DNA of 64,000 nucleotides from Pseudovibrio ascidiaceicola. Its GTDB lineage: Bacteria > Pseudomonadota > Alphaproteobacteria > Rhizobiales > Stappiaceae. The position numbers and the translations under genes were made by a program. Numbering within the stretch: position 1 is the stretch's first letter; every line of letters begins with the position of its first letter. The stretch lies in assembly GCF_900114245.1 (NCBI RefSeq), contig NZ_FOSK01000001.1, positions 62,001-126,000 of the forward strand, in the 5' to 3' direction. Under the pieces are notes generated by a model. That model did no database searches. It was not told the origin of the DNA and saw only the letters and a program-made list of their open reading frames with translations. Shown here piece after piece: positions 18,788 through 27,332 of this stretch.

Positions 18788-19612
18788 ATGCCAGGCTCAA
18801 AAACCTTCTTTGGAAAGTACCACAGCAAAGCGTACATCAACGAACGGCGCCATCTGCGCGGCCTGCTAGGCTACTACATTAAATACATTCCAATGTCTTG
18901 GGGCGTGCGACTAGGCCTCTCCTCCGGCATCCTGACAAGGTATGGTGTTGAACTCACCCCCAATGTCTTCGATGCCACATTCCGCACGTGCTGCGAAGGT
19001 GGCTATGGCACATTCCTCACCAGCTATCTTGTAGACTACGAAAAGCCCTTCATCATGCTGGATATCGGCGCAAATCAAGGCCTCTTCAGCCTGCTTGCCG
19101 CTCAAAATACAAACTGCCAGCAAGTCATAGCTTTCGAGCCCGTCGCCAACACATTCCAACTGCTTGAGCAAAACATCGAGCTTAACCTTGCCGCATCTCG
19201 CATAAAGACAGTGCAAGCAGCAGTGTCTGATCACACAGGCCAAGCTAAGATCTTCCTCAGTAAAACCCATAGCGGCGGCGCATCCCTCAGCCAAAACACC
19301 GTGCATTCAGACGAAAAAACAGAAGAGATTCAAACCATATCTGCCCAGCAGTTAGACGAGATGATCACTGATGAAATCGACATCGTGGTCAAACTCAATG
19401 CCGAAGGGCACGAAGAGACCGTAATAAAAGAGCTCATCAAGACAAGCTTCTTTCCTCGAGTTCAGTCAATTTTCTATGAGAGAGATGTCAGATGGTCCGA
19501 TCCAAACATGCTCAAAAATCTTCTGGAAGAGCAAGGCTTCAAAAGCTTCAAGAGAGTTGGTCATGAACCACGCTTAGATGTACTGGCAAGCCGTGAGCCT
19601 GACGAAACCTAA
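18788..19612 (+). CDS. FkbM family methyltransferase
   Basis: A 274-residue SAM-dependent methyltransferase. Motif I is FIMLDIGANQGLFSLLAAQ (88-106), followed by the acidic post-I element VIAFEPVANTF (113-123) and the FkbM-typical VVKLNAEGHEE, where D-V/K-x-D-x-E-G is usual. FkbM enzymes O-methylate sugars or natural products. No glycosyltransferase or biosynthetic cluster is nearby, so the substrate is unknown. AGGTTAGGC before the ATG serves as ribosome site. The stop overlaps that of the convergent DUF429 gene by a few bases. Confidence 0.85.
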   Translation: MPGSKTFFGKYHSKAYINERRHLRGLLGYYIKYIPMSWGVRLGLSSGILTRYGVELTPNVFDATFRTCCEGGYGTFLTSYLVDYEKPFIMLDIGANQGLFSLLAAQNTNCQQVIAFEPVANTFQLLEQNIELNLAASRIKTVQAAVSDHTGQAKIFLSKTHSGGASLSQNTVHSDEKTEEIQTISAQQLDEMITDEIDIVVKLNAEGHEETVIKELIKTSFFPRVQSIFYERDVRWSDPNMLKNLLEEQGFKSFKRVGHEPRLDVLASREPDET

Positions 19613-20370
19613 GCCCAGATCGCCATACGCAAACCACGTTCATCTCGCCCAAAGTCAGTTGGGAAAGGCTCCGCATCGCCATTCAATAGTCGCTCCGCGA
19701 TAACGGCATTCACAGCAGCATCCATCAAGTCATCCCGAGCAGCACCTTTGGGTGGTTTCTGGTCCAGAAAGTTCGCCACAAAGCCAAACTGCACAAGCAA
19801 GTCCCTACGCGCATCCAAGCCCGCAGGATAGCTGCTTCCCTTGACCTTCTTAGGAATAGCAATAGGCTCCTGCCCGTTTAAGCGCCAGAATGCCACCTCA
19901 GGATGAACTTCATACACCCGTGTTTCCAACTCAGGCGTCATAAGCTGATCAATCTCTCTAATTTTTGGGAAGATATGGAACGCTTGCTTGGATACTTTTT
20001 TAGGTGGTGTTGAATGCGCCAGCGCAGCAGAACAAGCCTCGCGATAATCCTCACAATAGATTGCAGCCCGGGCGGGAATGGAAAACACCGTTGACTGTCG
20101 CATACCTAAAAGAGGGCGAACCGCCTTCTCAGGTCCACGACCATTGCTGCCAATCCTCTGCGGCAATCCAATCGGCATATCAACCGCAATCTTACGCGGT
20201 TCATGTTCAGAGGCCAGCAAATCTGCAAAATGAGGAAAGATCTGCACTTCAGATGCACGGTTTGAGCCAACCCAGCGAAAAACAGCAACCCAACCTGCTT
20301 TGCAACCGTCAACCCCAGCCACACAGACCGGATCAACAGCCACGGCTTCAGGCACGTTCAGGTGCCTCAA
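19609..20370 (-). CDS. DUF429 family protein
   Basis: A roughly 250-residue protein with the DUF429 opening VAGVDGCKAGWVAVFR near residue 17, AVDMPIGLP near 63, and the REIDQLMTPELETRVYEVHPEVAF segment split across residues 137-160. DUF429 has an RNase H-like fold predicted to act as a nuclease; the function is not established. The start is uncertain. TTG at 20370 is the longest, while GTG codons at 20355 or 20343 are plausible. All overlap or abut the pdxY stop at 20348, so translation is likely coupled to pdxY. Confidence 0.8.
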   Translation of the reverse strand: MRHLNVPEAVAVDPVCVAGVDGCKAGWVAVFRWVGSNRASEVQIFPHFADLLASEHEPRKIAVDMPIGLPQRIGSNGRGPEKAVRPLLGMRQSTVFSIPARAAIYCEDYREACSAALAHSTPPKKVSKQAFHIFPKIREIDQLMTPELETRVYEVHPEVAFWRLNGQEPIAIPKKVKGSSYPAGLDARRDLLVQFGFVANFLDQKPPKGAARDDLMDAAVNAVIAERLLNGDAEPFPTDFGRDERGLRMAIWA

Positions 20371-21265
20371 CCACCCGGCGGGTATTCACAAGCGCCATCG
20401 GCTGGATAAGCGGATCTTGGTGTTCAGCATAAAGCAAATCATCCGAACCAACTTTGACAGAGCGCGCAACCAGCTCAAACGTTGAAGCTGTTGCTTTCTT
20501 CAATGCCTCTTCATCGCTTTGTCCACTCAAACGGCGAGCCAGATAAAGCGCTGCCAACAAGTCACCAGTGCCATGCGGTGCGCCCTGCACTTCAGCGTGC
20601 TCAATCGCGAGGCTACCACGCGGTCCAACCAACAAATTGGAGATGGAGTTACGTCGGATTGCTGGCGACGATGTAATGATCGTCCGCTCCACTTGCAGTG
20701 TACGCGCTGCCGCAACGGCTTCATTTTCCATTTCAGTACCAAAACCGCTAAGCCATGCGAGCTCAAAACGGTTTGGCGTAATCACGTCAGCAAGCGGCAA
20801 CAGTTGGTCACGAATAGCTTCAGCAATCGGCTCGGCAACGTAAAGGCCACCTTTATCACCAATTACTGGATCGCACAGATAGACCGCATCATCATTGCGA
20901 GCCTTCACTTCCTGCACAATCTTCGCAACATCAGAAACCTGAGCCGCATTTGCCATGTAGCCAGAGATAACGCCCTTCACAGTATTCAACCGATCACTGG
21001 CGCAAATCTGCTCAACGATATGCTTGAAGGCTTCTTCACTGGCCGAGATACGTTCACCAGCACCTTGTCCCGGATGCCATGGCAGAACAATAGTTGGCAG
21101 CATCCAGACATTAAAGCCCATGCGCTCCAGTGCAAAAACAGCACTACGCATGCCAACGCAACCGCTGACAACCTGCGAAGAGATCACCAAAACCGAAGGC
21201 TTCTCCTTCGGAGCGTTTTCTCTGATTTTATGTTCTACTTTTTTGACAAACCGCTCAAGCGACAT
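20348..21265 (-). CDS. pdxY: Pyridoxal kinase
   Basis: A 305-residue ribokinase-fold enzyme that phosphorylates pyridoxal to pyridoxal 5'-phosphate in B6 salvage. Signatures are SSQVVSGCVGMRSAVFALERM, LCDPVIGDKGGLYV, ADVITPNRFELAWLSG and the C-terminal anion-hole element GAPHGTGDLLAALYLA with its catalytic Asp. The N-terminal 20 residues are an extra lysine-rich stretch. The ATG at 21265 abuts the ispG stop directly, so ispG-pdxY-DUF429 forms one tightly packed unit. Confidence 0.92.
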   Translation of the reverse strand: MSLERFVKKVEHKIRENAPKEKPSVLVISSQVVSGCVGMRSAVFALERMGFNVWMLPTIVLPWHPGQGAGERISASEEAFKHIVEQICASDRLNTVKGVISGYMANAAQVSDVAKIVQEVKARNDDAVYLCDPVIGDKGGLYVAEPIAEAIRDQLLPLADVITPNRFELAWLSGFGTEMENEAVAAARTLQVERTIITSSPAIRRNSISNLLVGPRGSLAIEHAEVQGAPHGTGDLLAALYLARRLSGQSDEEALKKATASTFELVARSVKVGSDDLLYAEHQDPLIQPMALVNTRRVVEAPERA

Positions 21266-22543
21266 CTAGGAAATCTCGTGTTCAGATGAAACGCCAGTAC
21301 CAAAACGTTTCTCGATATAATCAAGAACCATCACTTTAAACTCATCAGCGATGTTCGGCCCGCGCAGAGTAACAGTTTTAGCACCATCAACAAACACAGG
21401 TGCAGCAGGTGTTTCACCGGTACCAGGCAAAGAGATACCAATGTCAGCATGCTTGGATTCACCTGGGCCATTCACGATGCAGCCCATAACGGCAACGTTG
21501 AGTTCCTCAACACCTGGATATTGTTCACGCCACTTCGGCATACTTTCACGGATATGCGCCTGAATGTCCTGAGCCAACTCCTGAAAGACTGTAGAGGTCG
21601 TGCGTCCACACCCCGGACAAGCAGCAACAATCGGCACAAAGCTGCGGAAACCCATCGTCTGAAGCAGCTCCTGAGAAACTTGAACTTCACGCGTGCGGTC
21701 TCCACCCGGCTCAGGTGTCAACGAAATACGAATAGTATCGCCAATGCCCTGCTGCAACAGAATACCCATGGAAGCAGAAGACGCCACAATGCCTTTTGTC
21801 CCCATGCCAGCTTCAGTCAAACCAAGGTGAAGAGCATAATCGCAACGCTGTGCCAGATCCGTATAAACAGCAATCAAATCCTGAACCTGTGAGACTTTCG
21901 CAGACAAAATGATCTTGTCGCGACCAAGCCCCAACTCTTCAGCACGTTGAGCAGACAACAGACCAGATTGGCAAATCGCTTCGCGCATCACTTGTTGCGC
22001 TGTCAGCGGAGAGCCTTCCTCCTGGTTTTTATCCATCAAATGCGTCAGCAGCTCTTGGTCAAGCGACCCCCAGTTCACACCAATTCGAACCGGTTTGTTG
22101 TGCTTCATCGCCATTTCGATGATCTGACCAAACTGTTTGTCTTTTTTGGTCTTGAAGCCAACATTCCCCGGATTGATCCGATACTTATCAAGCGCTTCAG
22201 CACAATCAGGATGATCTGCCAACAGCTTGTGTCCGATATAGTGGAAGTCCCCAACCAGCGGAACAGTGACCCCAATCCGGTCCAGACGCTCTTTGATACG
22301 CGGAACAGCGGCAGCAGCTTCATCGCGATCAACAGTAATACGAACCAGCTCAGACCCGGCACGCGCCAAAGCAGAAACCTGCGCAACCGTTGAATCTATG
22401 TCTGCGGTATCGGTGTTCGTCATGGACTGAACAACGACAGGCGCTTCGCCGCCAACAATAACCCCACCAACGTCTACAGCCACAGAACGACGGCGCGGAA
22501 ACGGGGAAGAAATATAGGTTTGGCTCTTGTCAGTCATGATCAT
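21266..22543 (-). CDS. ispG: 4-hydroxy-3-methylbut-2-en-1-yl diphosphate synthase
   Basis: A 425-residue iron-sulfur enzyme of the MEP isoprenoid pathway that reductively opens the cyclic diphosphate MEcPP. A TIM-barrel domain covers about 15-290, and the C-terminal Fe-S domain holds C309 and C312 (ACPGCGR) and C355 ([10 protein letters not shown]), with E362 as fourth ligand candidate. The start may be the second ATG (22537), which has GGAATG at better spacing; the difference is two residues. First gene of the ispG-pdxY-DUF429 unit. Confidence 0.97.
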   Translation of the reverse strand: MIMTDKSQTYISSPFPRRRSVAVDVGGVIVGGEAPVVVQSMTNTDTADIDSTVAQVSALARAGSELVRITVDRDEAAAAVPRIKERLDRIGVTVPLVGDFHYIGHKLLADHPDCAEALDKYRINPGNVGFKTKKDKQFGQIIEMAMKHNKPVRIGVNWGSLDQELLTHLMDKNQEEGSPLTAQQVMREAICQSGLLSAQRAEELGLGRDKIILSAKVSQVQDLIAVYTDLAQRCDYALHLGLTEAGMGTKGIVASSASMGILLQQGIGDTIRISLTPEPGGDRTREVQVSQELLQTMGFRSFVPIVAACPGCGRTTSTVFQELAQDIQAHIRESMPKWREQYPGVEELNVAVMGCIVNGPGESKHADIGISLPGTGETPAAPVFVDGAKTVTLRGPNIADEFKVMVLDYIEKRFGTGVSSEHEIS

Positions 22544-22914
22544 TCCACTGGGATAAATCTTTAGGCAAGCAAGTGCAGCATGCAGCCCGCGCTGTCAACT
22601 TTTTAGCGCAAGCTCAACTCAGTTTGATGTCATCGCCAGACGCCATCATGCACCCCAAGATTTCACAGTAAACCTCTCCTCAGAATGATGCTAGATCCAC
22701 TCCATCATCAGCCTACTGAAAATAGCCATCAACTTTTGATGCGATGCACTCATCACTAACCTTCCATTAAGGACAAAAGACAGATCAGTAGTCAGTTTTG
22801 GCCTTTTTGCACTGCACGCTAAACAACTATGCTTTTTGCTAATGCAACCAGATTAAAAAGTGGCGCAAGCTCACACCAACACTTTTTTCAATACATTTGG
22901 GCAGGAGACACGAA
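22544..22914. promoter_or_regulatory. Divergent control region of ispG and bdhA with TGC-N3-GCA sites
   Basis: A 370-base gap without a gene. It contains TGCGATGCA (22740-22748), TGCACTGCA (22808-22816) and the related palindrome with arms TTGC and GCAA (22836-22847). All lie 65 to 175 bases before bdhA. Such TGC-N3-GCA palindromes recur at other storage and C4 loci of this window, see findings. I recall the motif type for the PhaR/AniA regulator. Confidence 0.45.
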
Positions 22915-23697
22915 ATGCTCTCAGGAAAAACCGCTGTAATCACTGGGTCCACATCAGGCATCGGCCTTGCTTATGCCCGCGCAATGGCAGAGCAAGGTGC
23001 CAACATCATGATCAACGGGTTTGGTGATGCTGATGCCATCGAGAAAGAGCGCTCTGCGATCGAAGCCGACTTCGGCGTAAAATGCGTGTACTCACCAGCC
23101 GACATGACCAAGCCTGATGAAATTCACGCAATGATCCATGATGCGGTTAAATCCCTCGGTTCCGTCGATGTCCTCGTCAACAATGCAGGCATTCAGCATG
23201 TTGAAGCCATTGAGCATTTCCCAGTCGACAAATGGGATGCCATCATCGCAATCAACTTGTCTTCCGCATTCCACACCATCCGTACTGCCGTGCCATACAT
23301 GCGCAAAGCAGGCTGGGGCCGCATCATCAACACCGCATCCGCTCACGCGCTGGTGGCCTCCCCATTCAAGGCAGCCTACGTTTCCGCAAAACACGGCATC
23401 GCAGGCTTGACCAAAACTGTCGCGCTGGAAGTCGCAGAGGACAACATCACCGCGAACGCCATTTGCCCAGGCTACGTTTGGACACCGCTCGTCGAAAAGC
23501 AAATCCCGGATACCATGAAAGCCCGCAACATGACTGAGGAGCAGGTGAAAAAAGAAGTTCTGCTCGCAGCTCAGCCAACCAAAGAGTTCGTAACTGTCGA
23601 TCAGGTCGCTGGCCTTGCTGTGTTCTTGTGCTCGGATACAGCTGCTTCAATTACCGGCACTCTGTTGCCAATAGACGGCGGCTGGACAGCACAATAA
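22915..23697 (+). CDS. bdhA: 3-hydroxybutyrate dehydrogenase
   Basis: A 260-residue short-chain dehydrogenase that converts D-3-hydroxybutyrate and NAD+ to acetoacetate in polyhydroxybutyrate turnover. The cofactor loop GSTSGIG is at 11-17, NNAG at 89-92, and the catalytic S142, Y155 and K159 are in place. The HAL segment after S142 and the end SITGTLLPIDGGWTAQ fit D-3-hydroxybutyrate dehydrogenases. The ATG at 22915 has AGGAG eight bases ahead; a TTG six codons earlier lacks support. The patatin gene follows after 53 bases. Confidence 0.94.
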   Translation: MLSGKTAVITGSTSGIGLAYARAMAEQGANIMINGFGDADAIEKERSAIEADFGVKCVYSPADMTKPDEIHAMIHDAVKSLGSVDVLVNNAGIQHVEAIEHFPVDKWDAIIAINLSSAFHTIRTAVPYMRKAGWGRIINTASAHALVASPFKAAYVSAKHGIAGLTKTVALEVAEDNITANAICPGYVWTPLVEKQIPDTMKARNMTEEQVKKEVLLAAQPTKEFVTVDQVAGLAVFLCSDTAASITGTLLPIDGGWTAQ

Positions 23698-23750
23698 CGC
23701 TCAGATGATTTCCCGGAGTTTTCTTTTCCAAGCGACCCATGGAGGTCCAT

Positions 23751-24791
23751 ATGGCAACTACTCGGAAGACCGCGAAAAAAGAACGAAAGAAAATCAATCT
23801 GGCCTTACAAGGTGGAGGCGCCCATGGCGCCTTTACCTGGGGCGTTCTGGATTGGCTCCTTGAAAACGAAGATTGGGAGATCACCGCCATCTCAGGCACA
23901 AGCGCAGGTGCCATGAACGCAGCTGTTATGGCTGATGGCCTCGTTGAAGGCGGGCAGCAAGGCGCAAGAGATGCCCTCGCCCGCTTTTGGAAGTCTGTAA
24001 GCGCGGCTGCAGAAACCAGTCCATTCCAACGCAGCCCAATGGATGTCTATTGTGGCAATTGGAGCATGGACAATTCTCCGACATATCTGGCATGGGACCT
24101 GCTTTCCCGCATCATGTCCCCCTACCAGCTAAATCCAATCAACTACAATCCACTCCGCGACCTCGTTGCTGAGCAAATCAACTTCGAACGCGTACGAAGT
24201 TGTGACCAGATGCAGGTCTATGTTGCCGCGACCAATGTTCGAACCGGAAAAATCAAAGTTTTCGCAAAAGAAGAGCTAACCCTTGATTCACTCATGGCGT
24301 CTGGTTGCTTGCCGCACATGTACCAAGCGGTAGAAATTGGAGACGAAGCCTATTGGGATGGCGGCTTTATGGGCAACCCGCCCTTGTTCCCTCTATTCCA
24401 ACACGGCGGCTCGACTGATGTACTGCTTATTCAGGTCAATCCAGTTGAAAGAGTTGAACTCCCGCACACCGCTCAGGAAATCTCTGAGCGCATGAATGAG
24501 ATTACCTTCAACTCAACCCTGCTACGCGAGCTTCGCGCTATTGAGTTTGTGACACGGCTTATTGACGAAGGTCGCCTTGATTCGAACGAATACACCCGCG
24601 TTTACATGCACAGAATAGAAGCAACAAAAGATCTCGCTCCTTTCGGAGCTTCATCCAAGGTAAACGCTCAGTGGGAATTTGTAGAACTTTTGCACGACAT
24701 CGGCCGTCAAGCTGCAAAAAAGTGGGCGCACGATAATTACGACAGCATAGGCAAACGCAGCACGCTAAATCTGGATCATGAGTTTAACTAG
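23751..24791 (+). CDS. Patatin-like phospholipase
   Basis: A 346-residue lipid acyl hydrolase of the patatin fold. Oxyanion loop LQGGGAHGAF (19-28), nucleophile elbow G49-T-S51-A-G53, and the catalytic Asp in WDGGFMGNPP make the Ser-Asp dyad. The start at 23751 is decided by GGAGG five bases ahead; that GGAGG itself lies inside a longer frame. I recall patatin genes next to bdhA in several rhizobia, which hints at a role in polyhydroxybutyrate or membrane-lipid mobilisation, an inference. No signal peptide is visible, so it should act in the cytoplasm. Confidence 0.9.
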   Translation: MATTRKTAKKERKKINLALQGGGAHGAFTWGVLDWLLENEDWEITAISGTSAGAMNAAVMADGLVEGGQQGARDALARFWKSVSAAAETSPFQRSPMDVYCGNWSMDNSPTYLAWDLLSRIMSPYQLNPINYNPLRDLVAEQINFERVRSCDQMQVYVAATNVRTGKIKVFAKEELTLDSLMASGCLPHMYQAVEIGDEAYWDGGFMGNPPLFPLFQHGGSTDVLLIQVNPVERVELPHTAQEISERMNEITFNSTLLRELRAIEFVTRLIDEGRLDSNEYTRVYMHRIEATKDLAPFGASSKVNAQWEFVELLHDIGRQAAKKWAHDNYDSIGKRSTLNLDHEFN

Positions 24792-24821
24792 ACCTGAACG
24801 CAAAAGTTAACACTCCCAAAC

Positions 24822-24842
24822 CGCATTGCAAATTGCGACGCA
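24822..24842. promoter_or_regulatory. Pair of adjacent TGC-N3-GCA palindromes
   Basis: CGCATTGCA (24822-24830) and TGCGACGCA (24834-24842) lie 12 bases apart centre to centre, about 90-125 bases before the sigma54-like promoter. They match the operator type seen before bdhA and between ccr and ecm. Confidence 0.4.
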
Positions 24843-24933
24843 GCATAGGTAAGCAATCTGTTAAATTAACCCGCATTTTGGATAGAAGAAGCGCCGCCAC
24901 CCTAGATATTGTGCCAAAAATTTATCGTAAAAC

Positions 24934-24949
24934 TGGCACAGCTTTTGCT
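24934..24949 (+). promoter_or_regulatory. Sigma54 (RpoN) type promoter
   Basis: TGGCAC-N5-TTGCT places GG (24935-24936) and GC (24947-24948) exactly ten bases apart, as the -24/-12 elements of RpoN promoters require. Transcription would begin near 24958-24961. No coding gene follows, only the candidate small RNA. Confidence 0.55.
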
Positions 24950-24959
24950 TTTAAATAGG

Positions 24960-25040
24960 CAGCTGATATCAAGGTACTGCGTAATCAGCTTTAGAGAATA
25001 TAAAGAGGGTTTTTGAGCGTGTATTCAAAGCCCTCTTTTT
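24960..25040 (+). ncRNA. Candidate sigma54-dependent small RNA
   Basis: About 80 bases between the RpoN-type promoter and a strong terminator. The first stem pairs AGCTGAT (24961-24967) with ATCAGCT (24984-24990) around a 16-base loop. The second is the terminator: AAAGAGGG (25002-25009) with CCCTCTTT (25031-25038), continued by TTTGA with TCAAA, then a T run. The loop and the AT-rich linker would be free for base-pairing. I do not recognise it as a known RNA; it lacks the pyrimidine loops I remember for the MmgR family. Confidence 0.45.
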
Positions 25041-25114
25041 CTTTGGGCAATGCATCCTCGCTACACACAGCTCTCAGAAAAAATCGTTTTATCCCTAAAA
25101 AAGTCTTTCAAAAA

Positions 25115-25318
25115 AATCAGCGTGCCAACCTTTTGGCAAGATTTTAGCGTTAGGAAAGACACGCTGATTGTTGAGTTATGCGTATTCAGCGCTACAGCGG
25201 AAGGAGCAGGCGTTTGCGACCCGACTTGCTTCTTCCGCTCACAAACCTTAAAGCACATCTCTTAGCCCTTGATTTAGTAAGGAACCCACGCGCTCGCAAG
25301 GGTAAAGGGCTTTATTTG
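25115..25318 (+). ncRNA. Candidate structured RNA with three stem-loops
   Basis: Three successive inverted repeats. AATCAGCGTG (25115-25124) pairs with CACGCTGATT (25160-25169), with an inner GCCAA/TTGGC hairpin. AGCGGAAG-g-AGCA (25196-25208) pairs with TGCT-t-CTTCCGCT (25227-25239). AGCCCTT (25264-25270) pairs with AAGGGCT (25305-25311), with an inner ACCC/GGGT stem, and is followed by TTATTTG like a weak terminator. The orientation is inferred from that T-rich end. No promoter is clear. It could also be the remains of an old element. Confidence 0.3.
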
Positions 25319-25362
25319 ACCGATATCACATCATGTTCAGCTCTGCACGTAAAGCGTGTTCA

Positions 25363-25797
25363 CTATTTCACTATTACAATCTTTGCGTTTGATCGGCCAT
25401 TTGCCTGAATCAAACTGAACAGTCTCTTGGCGTTTTTCGGATGCAGCCGCACACAACCATGTGAAGCAGGCGCACCTAAACGCTTAACCACATCCGTTCC
25501 ATGAATGGCATAACCCTTATAGAAAAACACGGAGTAAGGCATAGGTGCCCCGTTATACTTGCGAGAGAAATACCGCCTATGCATCCGCGTTGGTTTAAAG
25601 GTACCCACTGGCGTTCTGTAGCCACGCCGGGCCGTCGAAACAGGCCACGAATGTTGAACCTTCCCATCCACGAAGATCCGCATTCTTTGTTCGGAAATAT
25701 CAATCTTAGCCAGCACTTTAGTAGAGGATGCTTTGGCTGGAACCATAAGCAACAAACAGATGAACAGAAGTCCTGATATAGTAATTATTGTACGCAT
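25363..25797 (-). CDS. Small L,D-transpeptidase (YkuD domain)
   Basis: A 144-residue secreted enzyme that makes 3-3 cross-links in peptidoglycan or links proteins to it. Signal peptide at 1-23 (IITISGLLFICLLLMV, then AKAS). The YkuD domain covers about 28-143 with the His of YAIHGTDVV and the catalytic Cys of SHGCVRLHPKNA. The short length is that of the minimal rhizobial single-domain type. Second L,D-transpeptidase in the window, different in branch from the YafK-like one. Confidence 0.93.
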   Translation of the reverse strand: MRTIITISGLLFICLLLMVPAKASSTKVLAKIDISEQRMRIFVDGKVQHSWPVSTARRGYRTPVGTFKPTRMHRRYFSRKYNGAPMPYSVFFYKGYAIHGTDVVKRLGAPASHGCVRLHPKNAKRLFSLIQANGRSNAKIVIVK

Positions 25798-26108
25798 ACT
25801 GAAGACCCCTCACTAAACGCAATACTCAAAGTGAATTAGCACGCGCATCATCAGGAGTCTTTCAACGACATATTCCAAGGGTATTATTAACGATCTATCA
25901 GAAGAGATACCTCAATACTTAGGTAATATAACTCTCAATACCAATACATTACGCATACTTTGTTGTTCATGAATATACACAAAGCTTCACTTCAAACATC
26001 GCTTTATTAACGACACATTCAATTAGGACTCACAGTGCATGCGGCAAATAAAAAGCCCGGAAATCCTTCCGGGCTTCATTCATCAAATCCATCCAACACT
26101 CTGGTTGC
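25798..26108. other. AT-rich intergenic stretch
   Basis: About 310 bases between two reverse-strand genes. The only clear element is the terminator at its right end. It presumably holds the promoter of the L,D-transpeptidase gene, which I cannot place with confidence. Confidence 0.4.
26047..26080 (-). terminator. Terminator of the mipA/ompV gene
   Basis: AAGCCCGGAA and TTCCGGGCTT pair with a four-base loop. The T run lies on the reverse strand, 30 bases behind the stop codon. Confidence 0.8.
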
Positions 26109-26891
26109 CTAGAACATATCCCAGGCAAACCGGTAAGTCGCACCAAAACCGACAGACCACATATTATCATTTTGCGTGATCGGACTATCTGCAGCATCAC
26201 CAATCAAACGGTCATACCCACCTTGGAGGTGCAGCCCAATGTGATCTGTAAGCGCATAGCTTGCACGCATAACACCGCCAACGCTCTTGAAACCGCCTTC
26301 TGCGGTGTATGGGCCGGATGGAGTACCTGCAGCAACGCTAAAGTAAGTGTTCATGTATGAACCATCAGCAGCATCAACGCGCGGACCAAATACAAACGTC
26401 AAGCGGTCTGTAACTTCAGTGATCACATCAATTCCGGCACGCCCGACAAAGCCGCGGTGACCGTTAAAGCCGTGGCGCACCTCAATGAATGCACGGAACC
26501 AATCATGACGGAAGCCTCCGCCAAGCCCGACCTCACCAGCCCAAGGCACGCGAGTTGTCCCTGTCAATGAAGAGGAATCGGAAGGATTACGCTCTCCCAC
26601 AAACCCAAAAGACGGATAGATGAAGAGTCCTTGTGTCTCTCCTTCTTTCACCTGACCGAAGCCCGGCAGGTAAAACCGCGAAAACGCGATCAACGGTAGC
26701 GGATAGATGATGTATTCATCCGCGCCGTCATACTTGGGGTTCACAAAACCAGCCACGCCAATATCAACGACGTACCTCTTACTGGCTTGCTCGTCAGTCA
26801 AATCACCTGGCGTAAAGTTATCTTCTGCCAGTGCATGACTGGAAACGGAAGCAAGCGCTAAGCCTGCAAGAATACGAAGAGAGGCGGTCAT
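26109..26891 (-). CDS. MipA/OmpV family outer-membrane protein
   Basis: A 260-residue protein. The start at the ATG at 26891 gives a clean signal peptide (ASLRILAGLALASVSS, cleavage after ALA). The mature part consists of amphipathic beta strands with the MipA/OmpV features YDGADEYIIYPLPLIAF, GLFIYPSFGFVG, and a terminal aromatic strand ending in F (TYRFAWDMF), the outer-membrane sorting signal. Family members scaffold murein synthases with lytic enzymes or act as porin-like antigens. An eleven-residue longer frame from 26924 is possible but would disturb the signal. Confidence 0.88.
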   Translation of the reverse strand: MTASLRILAGLALASVSSHALAEDNFTPGDLTDEQASKRYVVDIGVAGFVNPKYDGADEYIIYPLPLIAFSRFYLPGFGQVKEGETQGLFIYPSFGFVGERNPSDSSSLTGTTRVPWAGEVGLGGGFRHDWFRAFIEVRHGFNGHRGFVGRAGIDVITEVTDRLTFVFGPRVDAADGSYMNTYFSVAAGTPSGPYTAEGGFKSVGGVMRASYALTDHIGLHLQGGYDRLIGDAADSPITQNDNMWSVGFGATYRFAWDMF

Positions 26892-27332
26892 AGGTGCAGC
26901 CTTGATCGGAAAAGTAATTACCACCTATGATATACGCTTTAAGTCACTTTGAAGACCTGCAGTTTCAGGAGTTTTCTACAGACTGTTGCCCATAGGCATC
27001 ATAAAACTGAACAAGTGGTAGTTTTTTCATCTCAATTCACATTGACTGAGTAAAACAAGTCCATCAATTCCCCGTGAAACCAAAGCGTTTTCTTCAATCC
27101 TTTCAGTAAATCGGCACTCAAAAAATCTTTTTGAATCAACAAGCCTCCGATCAGAACAGATAAATTCTGCGGCATCTGGACAAACGCAACGTCAATTTCA
27201 AATATCCGGAAAAATAATCCTCTTGGTTTCAGAGGCTATGACGATTATTCCTAGAAAATTCAGTGATAGTGGCTGTTCTCTATCCTAATGAAACAAAAAC
27301 AACGCCCCAGCCATCTGAAAGGTGCCAAACAC
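26892..27332. other. Divergent intergenic stretch
   Basis: About 440 bases between mipA/ompV and sdaA. It must hold the promoters of both. I see no firm -35/-10 pair, riboswitch or palindrome. Confidence 0.35.

Larger units (their letters stand above)
24792..25362. other. Structured non-coding region behind the patatin gene
   Basis: About 570 bases. Three overlapping frames of 65-76 codons exist here but have no ribosome site or family resemblance, and they cross strong hairpins. The region holds two operator-like palindromes, a sigma54-type promoter, a terminator and three consecutive stem-loops, listed separately. Confidence 0.6.

Noticed and set aside
24960-25040. Identity of the candidate sRNA with MmgR (alpha-r8 family)
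   Set aside because: The pyrimidine-rich loop sequences I remember for that family are absent, though the storage-metabolism context is similar.
25050-25408. Overlapping 65-76-codon frames on both strands behind the candidate sRNA
   Set aside because: They cross strong inverted repeats, lack ribosome sites and look like nothing known.
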